Shown here: one piece after another, positions 1 through 8,884 of the stretch | Position numbering within the stretch: position 1 is the stretch's first letter | Layout: the number at the start of each line of letters is the position of its first letter | NCBI RefSeq assembly: GCF_020687385.1 | Contig: NZ_JAJEQM010000007.1 | Span: 1 to 64,000, forward strand | Length of the DNA stretch: 64,000 nt | Reading direction: 5' to 3' | Origin: Hominilimicola fabiformis | GTDB lineage: Bacteria > Bacillota > Clostridia > UBA1381 | Program-made: the position numbers and the translations under genes | Notes under the pieces: generated by a model | Told to the model about the DNA's origin: nothing | Database searches by the model: none | What the model saw: only the letters and a program-made list of their open reading frames with translations

Positions 1-15
1 CTTGGCTGCATAAAA

Positions 16-48
16 ATAGCGTAGCAGTCGTTAAAACTACTACGCTAT
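16..48 (-). terminator. Hairpin, possible minus-strand terminator
   Basis: ATAGCGTAG (16-24) pairs with CTACGCTAT (40-48). Read on the minus strand the stem is followed by a short T-run at 15-12; on the plus strand there is none. No minus-strand gene ends here, so it may be left from a neighbouring element. TTTTGGGGGTCAC at 61-73 has the look of sequences seen next to integrase genes. Confidence 0.35.
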
Positions 49-168
49 AAAAAGTCTAACTTTTGGGGGTCACATCAAATGGCACTGTTATTAATAAAGT
101 ACACTAAAAATAATTGTTGTACTATAGGTAAAAAACTGTATATTTAGGTAAGGAGTATCAGAAACTTT

Positions 169-537
169 ATGGGAAATAATAAAATAATATCAGATGAAGA
201 TGAAAAGAAAATCAGAGCAATGCGATTAGGAGATAAAAATGCGATACTATGGGGGTTAAAATGTACCGGATTACATTATAGAATAAATGCGATTGCTTGT
301 GCGGTAATGTATAATATAACAGATGATGATATTATTGATTCAATAAAAGAATTAAAGTCCGAGACTTACACTTCTATTGGTACAAGTGCTTCGGGATGTG
401 CGTATGCAGCTCTGGATATATTGGGAATTGAAAAATATGCAGGAGATTCTCGAGAGGTAAAAAGATATTTGAATTGTAAATTCGATTTTTATAAAGATTT
501 TGTTGTTAAAGCACAAGAGATGAAAAATAAATCTTGA
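169..537 (+). CDS. Hypothetical protein, 122 aa, possibly helical-repeat
   Basis: I do not recognise this protein. It is soluble, has no signal peptide or membrane segment, and begins with a charged stretch rich in D, E and K. Residues 25-90 alternate short amphipathic helices with Ala/Ile/Leu faces in a way that recalls HEAT-type repeats, but no diagnostic motif is visible. An AAGGAG ribosome site lies about 12 bases before the ATG. It stands alone between an upstream hairpin and the promoter of the next gene. Small orphan proteins of this kind next to mobile-element debris are sometimes immunity or antirestriction proteins; that is speculation. Confidence 0.55.
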   Translation: MGNNKIISDEDEKKIRAMRLGDKNAILWGLKCTGLHYRINAIACAVMYNITDDDIIDSIKELKSETYTSIGTSASGCAYAALDILGIEKYAGDSREVKRYLNCKFDFYKDFVVKAQEMKNKS

Positions 538-574
538 TATTACACACTTTTATAATCAATATGGATATATATTA

Positions 575-603
575 TTGTAACAATAAAGTATATGTGATAC
601 AAT
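575..603 (+). promoter_or_regulatory. Sigma-A promoter for the 650-1306 gene
   Basis: TTGTAA (575-580), a 17-base spacer and TACAAT (598-603), upstream of the membrane protein gene. Confidence 0.6.
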
Positions 604-649
604 AAAACCTATATGTAAATCAAAGGCAAAAACAATGGAGGGATACACA

Positions 650-1306
650 ATGGGCAAAGAAAATTTACATATATTCAGAGGAGAATTGGCACTTGCGTTG
701 GCGGTTATAATCAACAGTTTCGGCGTTGTGCTTATGTTATATTCAGGTGCGGGAATTTCGGCTATATCAAGTGTTCCGTATGCGTTTTCGGAGGTTATTC
801 CGAAAGTATCGCTTGGAACATGGACATATATTTTTCAAGGATTGCTTGTTTTGAGTTTAATGATACTTAGGAAAAAGTTTGTTCCGCAATATTTGTTCAG
901 CTTTGTGGTGGGTTTTATATTCAGTGAATTGCTTGACGTGCATAAAATGTGGATAGACGTTTTACCGACAGATTTGGGTTGGTGCGTGTTATACTTCGCC
1001 GTAAGTTATTTCTTGCTTTGTATAGGAATAGCTTTGTCGAACAGATGTAAATTACCGATAATACCGACAGACCTTTTCCCGAGAGAATTGTCAGAGATTA
1101 TAAACGTTTCATATTCAAAAGTTAAAATAATTTTTGACGTAACGTGTTTGACTGTAACAGCCGGTATGACGCTTATATTTCTCGGACGTCTTGACGGATT
1201 GGGAATAGGAACTGTCCTTGCGGCGTTTACTATGGGTAAAACGGTCGGCATTATCGTCAATATGATGGATAAAAAGTTCAGATTTGTTTCGTTTTTATCT
1301 AAATAA
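650..1306 (+). CDS. YitT/YczE-like integral membrane protein
   Basis: A 218-residue membrane protein with about five hydrophobic segments, near residues 8-30, 48-70, 78-95, 103-127 and 155-205 in the numbering from this start. The order and the conserved GI/GxxL loops fit the YczE/YyaS/YitT family of Gram-positive membrane proteins, whose substrate is unknown. The reading frame is open from 635, but the GGAGG at 637-641 overlaps that ATG, so the ATG at 650 is the natural start. The gene has its own promoter. It converges with the next gene: the two stop codons are separated by a single base and there is no terminator between them, so the transcripts must overlap. Confidence 0.65.
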   Translation: MGKENLHIFRGELALALAVIINSFGVVLMLYSGAGISAISSVPYAFSEVIPKVSLGTWTYIFQGLLVLSLMILRKKFVPQYLFSFVVGFIFSELLDVHKMWIDVLPTDLGWCVLYFAVSYFLLCIGIALSNRCKLPIIPTDLFPRELSEIINVSYSKVKIIFDVTCLTVTAGMTLIFLGRLDGLGIGTVLAAFTMGKTVGIIVNMMDKKFRFVSFLSK

Positions 1307-1307
1307 A

Positions 1308-1742
1308 TTATAAATAAGAACGCATATCAACGGTAAGTTCTTCTTCAATATTGATAAGCTTTTTAGCAATATCTTTTGACTTTTCGTCGGCGGCTTTGTA
1401 CTTGTTAAGATATTTGTGCAATGTTTTAACACCCATATTACAGCCGTCGGTGATAAGGTCGGCAATCGTATTATCCGAAGAATCGGCAGAAATTTTTATA
1501 TTCGTTTTAAACCACGACATACCTTTAGCCATAGGATTAGGATCTTTGCCGTCGTCGTGGTATTTGTCAAGAAGTATTTGAATTTCATCTTGAAGTTGTT
1601 GGTGGTCTGATTTTGCTTTTTCAAGCATTTGCTTGAAATTACCGTTGTTTACATCACCGAGAACTTCTTCTATTGAATACACGCCCATTTTTATACCGGC
1701 GTCACATTCTCTTAAAAGTTTTACAGTATCTTGTTCTATCAT
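1308..1742 (-). CDS. DUF2383-like ferritin-fold four-helix protein
   Basis: A 144-residue, all-helical soluble protein. Early residues (ECDAGIKMGVYSIEEVL) and later ones (GCNMGVKTLHKYLNKY) have the paired-helix pattern of the DUF2383/PA2169 ferritin-like family, with scattered E, H and D that could bind metal but no clean ExxH pair. Function in the family is unknown; stress or metal roles are suggested. The frame extends 24 codons further upstream, but AAAGGAGTGAT sits just before the ATG at 1742, so I start there. It is monocistronic and convergent with the membrane protein gene. Confidence 0.6.
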   Translation of the reverse strand: MIEQDTVKLLRECDAGIKMGVYSIEEVLGDVNNGNFKQMLEKAKSDHQQLQDEIQILLDKYHDDGKDPNPMAKGMSWFKTNIKISADSSDNTIADLITDGCNMGVKTLHKYLNKYKAADEKSKDIAKKLINIEEELTVDMRSYL

Positions 1743-1855
1743 AATATCACTCCTTTTGGGTATAGTAATAACCTTAAAAATGTATTTTATTCGGTAAATT
1801 GAGATATGATACATATATATTTTGGTAATATATCAAAATAATTTTAACTATGATG

Positions 1856-1884
1856 TTGAAATCGGTATGTTTTTGATATATAAT
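1856..1884 (+). promoter_or_regulatory. Sigma-A promoter for the SLH hydrolase gene
   Basis: TTGAAA (1856-1861), 17-base spacer, TATAAT (1879-1884), about 40 bases before the start codon. Confidence 0.7.
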
Positions 1885-1923
1885 GTATTATTGGTAAAAT
1901 ATACGACTTGGAGGAAACATTCT

Positions 1924-3030
1924 ATGAGGAAACATTCTATTATGAAAAAAATAATATCGTTAATATCGGCAGCAGTGATTTGTGCGACGGCATCTGCACC
2001 TGTTATGGCGGCAGGTTGGCAGAAACAGTATCCGTGGGCAAAGGAAAGCGTTGAATATTGCTTGGAAAACAATATAATTTCGGGTGACGAAACAGGTGAC
2101 CTTATGCTCGGCGGAAATCTTACAAGAGAACAAATGGCGAAAATATTTACAGATACATTTAATTTACAATCGAATTCAGCAGTTCGATTTAATGATGTGG
2201 AAAAAAATAAGTGGTCATATAAATATGTACAGGCATTTCAAGATTATATGCCGAAAAAAGGCTCGTTATTTAACGGCGGTGAATATGTAACGCGTGAAGA
2301 ATTTGCGGCGTCATTGGTAAAAGCAAGCGGTCAAAAGGCAGCTGACAGTTATACAATCACAAATTACAGCTTTAAAGACACTCAAAGCGTTGATGACGCA
2401 TATAAAAATTTGCTTGAAACCGCGGTAACAAATTTGTATATGCTTGGTGACAGCGGTAATATACGTCCGAAAGATTTGCTTACAAGAGCGGAGGCTTGTA
2501 CGTTCCTTTACAGAGTGGTAAATCCTGCGGCAGACAAAACTTCAATCACAGGTAACGCACAGGTGACGGTTGAACAGGCACAGGCTTGGGCAAAGGCAAA
2601 AGGGGCACACCAAAGATTTATTGATATAGCACCGATTTATTGGTATTACGGAGAAGTTTTCGGAATCAGACCGGAAGTGATGTATGCACAAGCCGGCAAA
2701 GAAACAGCATACGGAAATTACGGCGGCGCTGTATTGCCTGAAATGAATAACTGGGCAGGCATAAAAATTAAAAAACCGACAGGTGACAAAACAGAGGATC
2801 ACGAAACTTTTGCAACACCTGAGGACGGTGTAAGAGCACATTATAATCATATGGCTGCGTATGTCGGTCTTGCACCCGTAGGAGAGCCACACGACAGATA
2901 TTATGTTGTAAAGAGTATAGCTTGGGCAGGTACGGTAAAGTATGTCGAGCAACTTGGCGGACGTTGGTGTCCTGATATTAATTACGGATATGACATAATG
3001 ACAATGGTTGAAAATATGTTGAAATACTAA
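1924..3030 (+). CDS. SLH-anchored glucosaminidase-like cell-wall hydrolase
   Basis: A secreted surface protein of about 368 residues. A signal peptide (positive n-region, hydrophobic core, cleavage after PVMAA near residue 29) is followed by three S-layer-homology repeats near residues 30-85, 86-140 and 145-205; each ends in the family motif LTREQ, VTREE or LTRAE. The C-terminal 130 residues look like a GH73-type glucosaminidase: AQAGKETAYGNYGG carries the expected catalytic Glu, followed by NNWAGI and a helical end. It probably trims peptidoglycan while bound to secondary wall polymer. Two tandem copies of GAGGAAACATTCTAT (1911-1925 and 1926-1940) give two ribosome sites, for ATGs at 1924 and 1942; the first has better spacing. 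It has its own promoter. Confidence 0.8.
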   Translation: MRKHSIMKKIISLISAAVICATASAPVMAAGWQKQYPWAKESVEYCLENNIISGDETGDLMLGGNLTREQMAKIFTDTFNLQSNSAVRFNDVEKNKWSYKYVQAFQDYMPKKGSLFNGGEYVTREEFAASLVKASGQKAADSYTITNYSFKDTQSVDDAYKNLLETAVTNLYMLGDSGNIRPKDLLTRAEACTFLYRVVNPAADKTSITGNAQVTVEQAQAWAKAKGAHQRFIDIAPIYWYYGEVFGIRPEVMYAQAGKETAYGNYGGAVLPEMNNWAGIKIKKPTGDKTEDHETFATPEDGVRAHYNHMAAYVGLAPVGEPHDRYYVVKSIAWAGTVKYVEQLGGRWCPDINYGYDIMTMVENMLKY

Positions 3031-3047
3031 AATACAAGGAGTAATTT

Positions 3048-4955
3048 ATGATACTGCTTAATGGAAGTAATATAAAGAAAATGTTTCTTGATGAAACGCT
3101 TTTTGACAGTGTATCGTTTAATGTTGACAGTAACGATAAAATCGGTTTTATCGGTGTAAACGGTGCGGGAAAATCAACCCTTTTTAAGATAATCACAGGT
3201 GATATGGATTATGATGAGGGTGAAATTTTTAAGAATAAAGGCTTGCGTGTCGGTTACCTTGATCAGTATTCCGTAAACGGCAGTGAAAAGAGTATATGGG
3301 AAGAAACTCTTACGGTGTTTGCCGATGTAATCGAAATGGAAAATCAGCTTGATGAAATTCGTTTCGATATAGAAAATAATAACGGCAATATCGACGAGCT
3401 TGTAAAACGTCAAACTTCTTTGCAGGAAGCATTTGCCGAACGTGACGGATTTTATTATAAATCAAAAGTTAAAAGCACACTTACTGGACTGGGCTTTTCG
3501 GAAGATGAATTTGACTTGTGTGTAGACAAATTGTCGGGCGGTCAAAAAACTCGTGTCGCACTCGGTAAAATTCTTTTGTCCGATGCAAATTTGTTGCTTT
3601 TGGACGAGCCGACAAACCATCTTGATATAGAGTCGGTTGAATGGCTTGAGGATTTCCTAAGAAACTATAGCGGTGCATTTATTGTAATATCGCACGACAG
3701 ATATTTTCTTGACAGAGTTACGAACAAGACTTTTGAACTTGAAAACGGTCGTTTCCGTTCGTATAACGGAAATTACAGTGCATATATGGCACAAAGGGAG
3801 ATTGACAAAAAGACCGAACAGAGAAATTATGATAACACAATGCGTGAAATTCAGCGTCTTGAAAATGTTGTTGAACAGCAAAGACGTTGGGGCAGAGAGA
3901 AAAATATTAAAACCGCCGAAAGCAAAATGAAAGTTATCGAAAGACTTGAAAAAGATTTGAATGCACCTATGCAGTCGCCCGAAGAAATGGAGTTTACATT
4001 CAAGGCCTGTGCAGGCGGCGGACAAGATGTTGTTCAGACGGAAAGCTTGGGCATGGCATTTGATAATAACAGATTGTTTTCAAATGTTGATATGCTTATT
4101 AAAAAAGGTGAAAAGGTATTCCTTTTAGGCCCGAACGGCTGCGGTAAAACGACGTTGCTTAAAATTTTAATGGGCGATTATGAGCAGACGGAAGGCTCAT
4201 ATAAAATCGGTGCGAATATCCATATAGGATACTATGATCAAATTCAAGAAAATCTTAATATGGATAAAACAGTTATAGACGAGGTATGGGATGAATATCC
4301 TAACCTTACTCAAACTCAAATCAGAAATGCACTTGCAGTATTTTTGTTTAAAGGCGAAGATGTGTTTAAGGAAATACATAAGTTGTCCGGTGGCGAGAGA
4401 GCGAGAGTTGAACTTGTAAAACTTATGCTTAAGAGTGTTAATCTGCTTATAATGGACGAACCTACAAACCATCTTGACATTGAATCGAGAGAGGCTCTTG
4501 AAAATGCACTTTCCGATTATGACGGTACTATGATAATGGTATCGCACGACAGATATTTTATAAATAAACTTGCCGACAGAATTTTGTATTTGACACCGAA
4601 CGGTGTTGAAAGTTACAGAGGTGATTACGACAGCTTTGTGGCTCGTGAAACGGTTAAGACAGAACAGAAAACAGAGTCGGCAGGTCATCTTGATTATAAG
4701 GAGCAAAAGCGTTTGGAGGCGGAAAAACGTAAAACGCTTAATCGCTTTGCAAAGGTTGAGGACGAAATATCAAATAAGGAATCGGAGGTTGAGGAACTTT
4801 CTAAAGAGCTTGAAAATTCCGATATTGCAACTGATTATGTCAAAGCAGGCGAGATAACCGATAAAATAACAGAATTGCAGGACAAAATCGAAAGCCTTAT
4901 GGAAGAATGGGAACGCTTGCAGATGATAATAGAAGAAAGTGGGTATGACGTATGA
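3048..4955 (+). CDS. ABC-F family ATPase (Uup/YdiF-like)
   Basis: A 635-residue soluble protein with two tandem ABC ATPase domains and no membrane segments, the hallmark of ABC-F ribosome-associated factors. Domain 1 has Walker [10 protein letters not shown] (36-44), signature [12 protein letters not shown] and a Walker B ending in DEPTNHLD. Domain 2 has [20 protein letters not shown] and a second DEPTNHLD. The linker between them is highly charged ([19 protein letters not shown]), as in the P-site tRNA interaction motif, and the last 90 residues form a coiled coil as in Uup/YdiF. ABC-F proteins resolve stalled ribosomes or protect against antibiotics; no resistance subtype can be assigned. 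An AAGGAG lies before the ATG. Its stop overlaps the next ATG by four bases, so translation is coupled to dtd. Confidence 0.9.
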   Translation: MILLNGSNIKKMFLDETLFDSVSFNVDSNDKIGFIGVNGAGKSTLFKIITGDMDYDEGEIFKNKGLRVGYLDQYSVNGSEKSIWEETLTVFADVIEMENQLDEIRFDIENNNGNIDELVKRQTSLQEAFAERDGFYYKSKVKSTLTGLGFSEDEFDLCVDKLSGGQKTRVALGKILLSDANLLLLDEPTNHLDIESVEWLEDFLRNYSGAFIVISHDRYFLDRVTNKTFELENGRFRSYNGNYSAYMAQREIDKKTEQRNYDNTMREIQRLENVVEQQRRWGREKNIKTAESKMKVIERLEKDLNAPMQSPEEMEFTFKACAGGGQDVVQTESLGMAFDNNRLFSNVDMLIKKGEKVFLLGPNGCGKTTLLKILMGDYEQTEGSYKIGANIHIGYYDQIQENLNMDKTVIDEVWDEYPNLTQTQIRNALAVFLFKGEDVFKEIHKLSGGERARVELVKLMLKSVNLLIMDEPTNHLDIESREALENALSDYDGTMIMVSHDRYFINKLADRILYLTPNGVESYRGDYDSFVARETVKTEQKTESAGHLDYKEQKRLEAEKRKTLNRFAKVEDEISNKESEVEELSKELENSDIATDYVKAGEITDKITELQDKIESLMEEWERLQMIIEESGYDV

Positions 4956-5395
4956 GAGCGGTTGTACAGAGAGTAACGAATGCTGATGTTAAAATTGACG
5001 GCAGAGTGAACGGAAAAATAGATGACGGCTTGCTTGTTCTTCTCGGTGTCGGCAACGGTGATACAGAAGAAGATATGAAGTATATCGCAGACAAGATTAT
5101 AAAGTTGCGTATTTTCAGTGACGAAAACGATAAAATGAATTTGAGTCTTGAAGATGTCGGCGGAAGCATGCTCGTTATATCGCAATTTACTTTATACGGC
5201 GATTGCTCGCATGGCAGACGACCGTATTTTGGCAACGCAATGGAGCCTGTCAGCGCAAATGAAATGTATGAAAAATTTGTTGCATATATCAGGGAACAAG
5301 GTATACATACCGAAACAGGCGAATTCGGTGCGGATATGAAAGTATCACTTACAAATGACGGTCCTGTTACAATAATTTTGGAGAGCAAGAACTGA
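4952..5395 (+). CDS. dtd: D-aminoacyl-tRNA deacylase
   Basis: A 147-residue enzyme that removes D-amino acids, and mischarged glycine, from tRNA. Both family signatures are present: SQFTLYGD in the middle and NDGPVT near the end, the latter carrying the cross-subunit Gly-cisPro element that screens chirality. Length and the [13 protein letters not shown] start are standard for the family. It overlaps the ABC-F gene (ATGA), so the two are translationally coupled, a sensible pairing of translation quality-control functions. Confidence 0.95.
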   Translation: MRAVVQRVTNADVKIDGRVNGKIDDGLLVLLGVGNGDTEEDMKYIADKIIKLRIFSDENDKMNLSLEDVGGSMLVISQFTLYGDCSHGRRPYFGNAMEPVSANEMYEKFVAYIREQGIHTETGEFGADMKVSLTNDGPVTIILESKN

Positions 5396-5402
5396 GGTTG
5401 TA

Positions 5403-5873
5403 ATGATGCGAAGAAAAGAACGTGAAGTTACGGATTACAATAAAATGATTGAAATGTTGAAATCGTGTGACTGCTGTCGTATAGGATTGGTGGACGATAA
5501 AGGTGCGTATATTGTTCCGATGAACTTCGGATATGAAGATAATAACGGCAAACTTACATTGTATTTTCACGGAGCGACAGAGGGGAAGAAGATTGATCTA
5601 ATCAATAATCAACCCGAAATAAGTTTTGAAACAGATACGAAACATGAGCTTGTAACAAGTGATACTGCTTGCGGTCATTCGTATTTGTATCAAAGCATTA
5701 TGGGTAGGGGACAGGTAAAAATAGTGGCAGACAGGGACACTAAAATTAAAGGACTTAATCAAATCATGCACCACTATACAGGTGAATCCGATTATGAATT
5801 TAACGAAAACGTGCTTGAACGCACGGCTGTCATAAAATTAGCTGTGACAGAATGGTCGTGCAAAGAACATTAA
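5403..5873 (+). CDS. Pyridoxamine 5'-phosphate oxidase-fold protein, NimA-like
   Basis: A 156-residue flavin-binding split-barrel protein. The body, with VPMNFGYE, LTLYFHGATEGKKIDLI and the cysteine-containing HSYLYQSIMGRGQV, is the pattern of the NimA/PPOX-like family, which binds FMN or heme and includes 5-nitroimidazole reductases. Actual drug reduction cannot be inferred. Two adjacent ATGs (5403 and 5406) follow GAGG at 5394; either could start. It lies 7 bases after dtd and is probably cotranscribed with the ABC-F and dtd genes. Confidence 0.8.
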   Translation: MMRRKEREVTDYNKMIEMLKSCDCCRIGLVDDKGAYIVPMNFGYEDNNGKLTLYFHGATEGKKIDLINNQPEISFETDTKHELVTSDTACGHSYLYQSIMGRGQVKIVADRDTKIKGLNQIMHHYTGESDYEFNENVLERTAVIKLAVTEWSCKEH

Positions 5874-5888
5874 AACTTGTAAAAGCTA

Positions 5889-5917
5889 TTGAAAACAGTG
5901 TCGATTAATGATATAAT
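5889..5917 (+). promoter_or_regulatory. Sigma-A promoter for guaA
   Basis: TTGAAA (5889-5894), 17-base spacer, TATAAT (5912-5917). The leader to the start codon is short, leaving no room for a purine riboswitch. Confidence 0.75.
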
Positions 5918-5947
5918 TAAAATAATATAATAAACGGAGGAAAGAAA

Positions 5948-7480
5948 ATGCAGAATGAAACAGTAATTGTACTTGACTTCGGCGGTCAGTATAATCAGCT
6001 TATAGCCCGCAGAGTGCGTGAATGTAACGTATATTGCGAGGTTATGTCATACAAAAATTCTATCGAGAAGATTAAAGAAAAAAATCCGGTAGGTATCATT
6101 TTTACTGGCGGTCCGAACAGTGTGTATGACGAAAAATCACCACACTGCGATAAGGCAATTTTTGAACTTGGTATTCCTATTTTGGGTATTTGTTACGGCA
6201 GTCAGCTTATGGCATATACTCTTGGCGGTCACGTTGATACTGCTCCTGTAAGTGAGTACGGTAAGACGGAAATTACAACTTCTGAAAGTAAGTTGTTTGA
6301 AAATGTTGATAAAAATACAGTAGTTTGGATGAGCCATACGGATTATATCGATAAAATTCCGGAAGGTTTCAAGATTACTGCTTATTCTAACGATTGTCCG
6401 TGTGCGGCTTATGAAGATGAAGAAAAGAAATTGTATGCGGTACAGTATCACCCGGAAGTAAATCATTCTGTACAAGGTCAGCAGATGTTGAAGAATTTCT
6501 TGTTTAACGTTTGTGGTTGTAAGGGCGATTGGCTTATGTCCGATTTTGCCGAAAAATCAATTCAGGCTTTGCGTGAAAAGATTGGTGACGGTAAAGTTTT
6601 ATGTGCTCTTTCAGGCGGTGTGGATTCATCTGTTGCGGCAGTTATGCTTCATAAAGCGGTAGGCAAGCAGCTTACTTGTGTGTTCGTTGATAACGGACTT
6701 CTTCGTAAAAATGAGGGCGATGAAGTTGAAAATCTTTTCAGAAATCAGTTTGATATTAACCTTATCAGAGCAAATGCACAGGATAGATTTTTAGGTAAGC
6801 TTGAGGGTGTAAAAGAACCCGAAAAGAAACGTAAGATTATAGGTGAGGAATTTATCCGTGTGTTCGAGGCGGAAGCTAAGAAAATCGGTAAGGTTGATTA
6901 TCTTGTTCAAGGTACAATTTATCCGGACGTTATCGAAAGCGGTGCAGGTGATGCGGCTGTTATTAAGAGCCATCATAATGTAGGCGGACTTCCGGAACAC
7001 GTTGATTTTAAAGAAATTGTTGAACCGCTTCGTGATTTGTTTAAGGATGAAGTGCGTCAGCTTGGTATCGAACTTGGTTTGCCTGAAAAATTCGTATGGC
7101 GTCAACCATTCCCGGGACCTGGACTGGCCGTAAGAGTTATAGGTGAAATTACAGAAGATAAACTTGAAATTTTGCGTGACGCAGACGCTATATTCAGAGA
7201 AGAAATCGCAAATGCAGGTCTTGAAAGAGATATAAACCAGTATTTTGCCGTTATTACAGATATGCGTAGCGTCGGTGTTATGGGTGACGGCAGAACATAT
7301 GATTATACTCTTGCTTTAAGAGCCGTAACCACAACCGACTTTATGACAGCTGATTGGGCAAGAATACCTTTCGATGTCCTAGAAAAAGCATCAAATCGTA
7401 TCGTAAACGAAGTAAAACACGTTAATAGACTTGTCTATGATATAACTTCAAAACCACCCGCAACTATTGAGTGGGAATAA
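5948..7480 (+). CDS. guaA: GMP synthase (glutamine-hydrolysing)
   Basis: A 510-residue full-length GMP synthetase that converts XMP, ATP and glutamine to GMP in the cytosol. The N-terminal class I amidotransferase has its nucleophile Cys82 (GICYGSQ) and the His168/Glu170 pair (YHPE). The synthetase domain has the PP-loop SGGVDSS (222-228), and the C-terminal dimerisation domain ends in TIEWE. The last codons, GAG TGG GAA TAA, form the left junction of a genomic island; the right end of the island again reads GAG TGG GAG TAG. Integration therefore kept the protein intact. It is transcribed alone from its own promoter and followed by a strong terminator. Confidence 0.97.
   Translation: MQNETVIVLDFGGQYNQLIARRVRECNVYCEVMSYKNSIEKIKEKNPVGIIFTGGPNSVYDEKSPHCDKAIFELGIPILGICYGSQLMAYTLGGHVDTAPVSEYGKTEITTSESKLFENVDKNTVVWMSHTDYIDKIPEGFKITAYSNDCPCAAYEDEEKKLYAVQYHPEVNHSVQGQQMLKNFLFNVCGCKGDWLMSDFAEKSIQALREKIGDGKVLCALSGGVDSSVAAVMLHKAVGKQLTCVFVDNGLLRKNEGDEVENLFRNQFDINLIRANAQDRFLGKLEGVKEPEKKRKIIGEEFIRVFEAEAKKIGKVDYLVQGTIYPDVIESGAGDAAVIKSHHNVGGLPEHVDFKEIVEPLRDLFKDEVRQLGIELGLPEKFVWRQPFPGPGLAVRVIGEITEDKLEILRDADAIFREEIANAGLERDINQYFAVITDMRSVGVMGDGRTYDYTLALRAVTTTDFMTADWARIPFDVLEKASNRIVNEVKHVNRLVYDITSKPPATIEWE
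7469..7480 (+). other. attL-like junction in guaA 3' end
   Basis: GAGTGGGAATAA. It matches 10 of 12 bases of the right junction at 20354-20365, both reading E-W-E-stop in the same orientation. Exact crossover not determined. Confidence 0.65.
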
Positions 7481-7490
7481 AACGAAAAAT

Positions 7491-7533
7491 CCCCGAAATC
7501 CTTGTAAATACAGGGTTTTCGGGGTTTCTTTTT
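7491..7533 (+). terminator. guaA rho-independent terminator
   Basis: CCCCGAAA (7491-7498) pairs with TTTTCGGGG (7516-7524), extended by TCC/GGG pairs, followed by TTTCTTTTT. It lies inside the left island junction. Confidence 0.85.
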
Positions 7534-7538
7534 GTCTT

Positions 7539-7562
7539 TTGAGTGCGTTTTGAGTACAAAAG
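7539..7562 (+). repeat. Left-end paired heptamers TGAGTRC
   Basis: TGAGTGC (7540-7546) and TGAGTAC (7551-7557), spaced 11 bases start to start. The same pair in the same orientation is found at 20234-20251 at the other end of the island. Likely integrase arm sites (inference). Confidence 0.5.
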
Positions 7563-7841
7563 TTAATTACTCTCCATGTTTTTGCTAGATTCGAAGTATT
7601 CTTTTGCATCACTTGGTTTTAAGTCCCAATACTTAATTAACAAGTCAATAATTTTTTTGTCATCTACATTTGCTTCCATCATTGCACAAATTGCTCTGTG
7701 GATTCCACAAAAAAATTCATCTTCAACTGCTTCATCAACATGTTGTTGATATTTGCGTCTGAAGTTGTCAATAATTTCAGGACCTAAGTCGGAAAACTCC
7801 TTTTTTAAAACATCAAGTGCATTTTTATCATTAATCTTCAT
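7563..7841 (-). CDS. Hypothetical helical protein, 92 aa
   Basis: I do not recognise this protein. It is a soluble, acidic, predicted all-helical protein with one potential metal- or disulfide-forming region (EFFCGIHRAICAMMEA). AAGGAGGGTTATT precedes the ATG with good spacing. It lies 18 bases downstream of the XRE repressor gene on the same strand, so the two form an operon transcribed from the repressor promoter. A partner of the repressor controlling the integration/excision switch is a plausible role, but nothing in the sequence proves it. Confidence 0.6.
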   Translation of the reverse strand: MKINDKNALDVLKKEFSDLGPEIIDNFRRKYQQHVDEAVEDEFFCGIHRAICAMMEANVDDKKIIDLLIKYWDLKPSDAKEYFESSKNMESN

Positions 7842-7859
7842 AATAACCCTCCTTGTAGA

Positions 7860-8489
7860 CTAAATATCTGATGAAATTTTAACGGTGATACCGTTTTTTG
7901 AACCGAGCATAACGTTTGAACGCTGCAGTTCTAATTCAATCGCTTCTTTTGTCTCTTTTAAGCTATCTAAGACATTTAATGTTTCTTTATCAGGTGTGTC
8001 GCTATATTTAGCGGCACATTTTTCATATCCGTAATTTATCTTTTCCCAACGAAGTATATCTTTCAAAAGGTTTTCTTGTTTTAATCTACATAAAACGTCA
8101 TCTGCGTTATATTCTGTATCTCCGGCATTTGCTTTAAAAAATTTTGTTATAAGAGGATTTATCTTAAAAGAAACAGTTTCCGGTTTATATTCATCATCTT
8201 CTTCTCTTTCACCATCAATTAATACAATATTAGCCTTGATAAGCATAATCATCAATCCCATAAAATCGCCAATAGTTTCAAGTCTTATATTATTTTCAAA
8301 TCCGGTTATCGCAAAAGAACTGACACCGAGGGCTTCAGCAATTTTATCGATCTGCTCTGTTTGAGGTGTCATTTTGTTTGTTTCATACTTTCGTATAGAT
8401 ACAGGGTGTATACCGGAAAGTTCTGCAAGTTTTGCCTGGGTAATGCCTATACGAGATCTAAAATATTTGATTTTTTCACCTATTGTCAT
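7860..8489 (-). CDS. XRE-family repressor of the island
   Basis: A 209-residue regulator. Residues 1-60 are a Cro/CI helix-turn-helix: RIGITQAKLAELSGIHPVSIRKYE carries the canonical recognition helix. The rest is a mostly helical domain with no protease-type autocleavage motif, so it is not a LexA/CI-like self-cleaving repressor. It is divergent from xis and int across a promoter region with three GTAGCGA-type sites, two of them full inverted repeats over the xis promoter, which it very likely binds. It would then silence excision and its own gene. RBS AAGGATTGAT precedes the ATG. Confidence 0.85.
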   Translation of the reverse strand: MTIGEKIKYFRSRIGITQAKLAELSGIHPVSIRKYETNKMTPQTEQIDKIAEALGVSSFAITGFENNIRLETIGDFMGLMIMLIKANIVLIDGEREEDDEYKPETVSFKINPLITKFFKANAGDTEYNADDVLCRLKQENLLKDILRWEKINYGYEKCAAKYSDTPDKETLNVLDSLKETKEAIELELQRSNVMLGSKNGITVKISSDI

Positions 8490-8515
8490 ATATTATCAAT
8501 CCTTTTTATAGTTTT

Positions 8516-8659
8516 CTCGCTACAATTATAACATAAATATAATCAAAAGTCCATACCTTTTGAAAAAATGTAAATATAAATAAAATAAAAAAATTTAAAA
8601 AACCTCTTGACAAAACGTAGCGAATACGCTATAATGGTAAATGTAGCGAATAGGCTACA
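8516..8659. promoter_or_regulatory. Divergent promoters and operators of the excision switch
   Basis: Rightward: TTGACA (8607-8612), 17 bases, TATAAT (8630-8635), a perfect consensus for xis-int. Leftward: TGGACT and TATAAT on the minus strand at 8553-8548 and 8530-8525 for the repressor. Operators: CGTAGCGAATACGCTA (8616-8631) inside the rightward spacer, TGTAGC-N6-GCTACA (8642-8659) at the start site, and half-site TGTAGCGA on the minus strand at 8523-8516. Confidence 0.75.
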
Positions 8660-8684
8660 ACGAATCTAACGAGGTGAGACTACG

Positions 8685-8870
8685 ATGAATGAAAACAGAA
8701 TCTACATTACAGCGCCTGAAATGGCAGAAATGCTTGGTATATCCATCGGACACGCTTATAAGATTATAAGAAGCCTGAATGATGAGCTGAAAAAAGATGG
8801 ATATATTGTAATCGCAGGTAAAGTTCCAAAGGATTATTTTAAAAAGCGCTGGTTTGGATACAGCGCATAA
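8685..8870 (+). CDS. xis: Excisionase-like HTH protein (Xis)
   Basis: A 61-residue protein. TAPEMAEMLGISIGHAYKIIRSLN is the winged-helix recognition segment shared by MerR-like excisionases and the small DNA-binding proteins that precede tyrosine integrases in Firmicute elements. It would bend the attachment site and steer the integrase towards excision. It lies 14 bases before int under the same repressed promoter. An AACGAGGTGAGAC ribosome site precedes the ATG. Confidence 0.75.
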   Translation: MNENRIYITAPEMAEMLGISIGHAYKIIRSLNDELKKDGYIVIAGKVPKDYFKKRWFGYSA

Positions 8871-8884
8871 GGAGGTATGAAATT

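Noticed and set aside
5874-5947. Purine riboswitch before guaA
   Set aside because: The leader after the consensus promoter is about 25 bases, too short for the aptamer.
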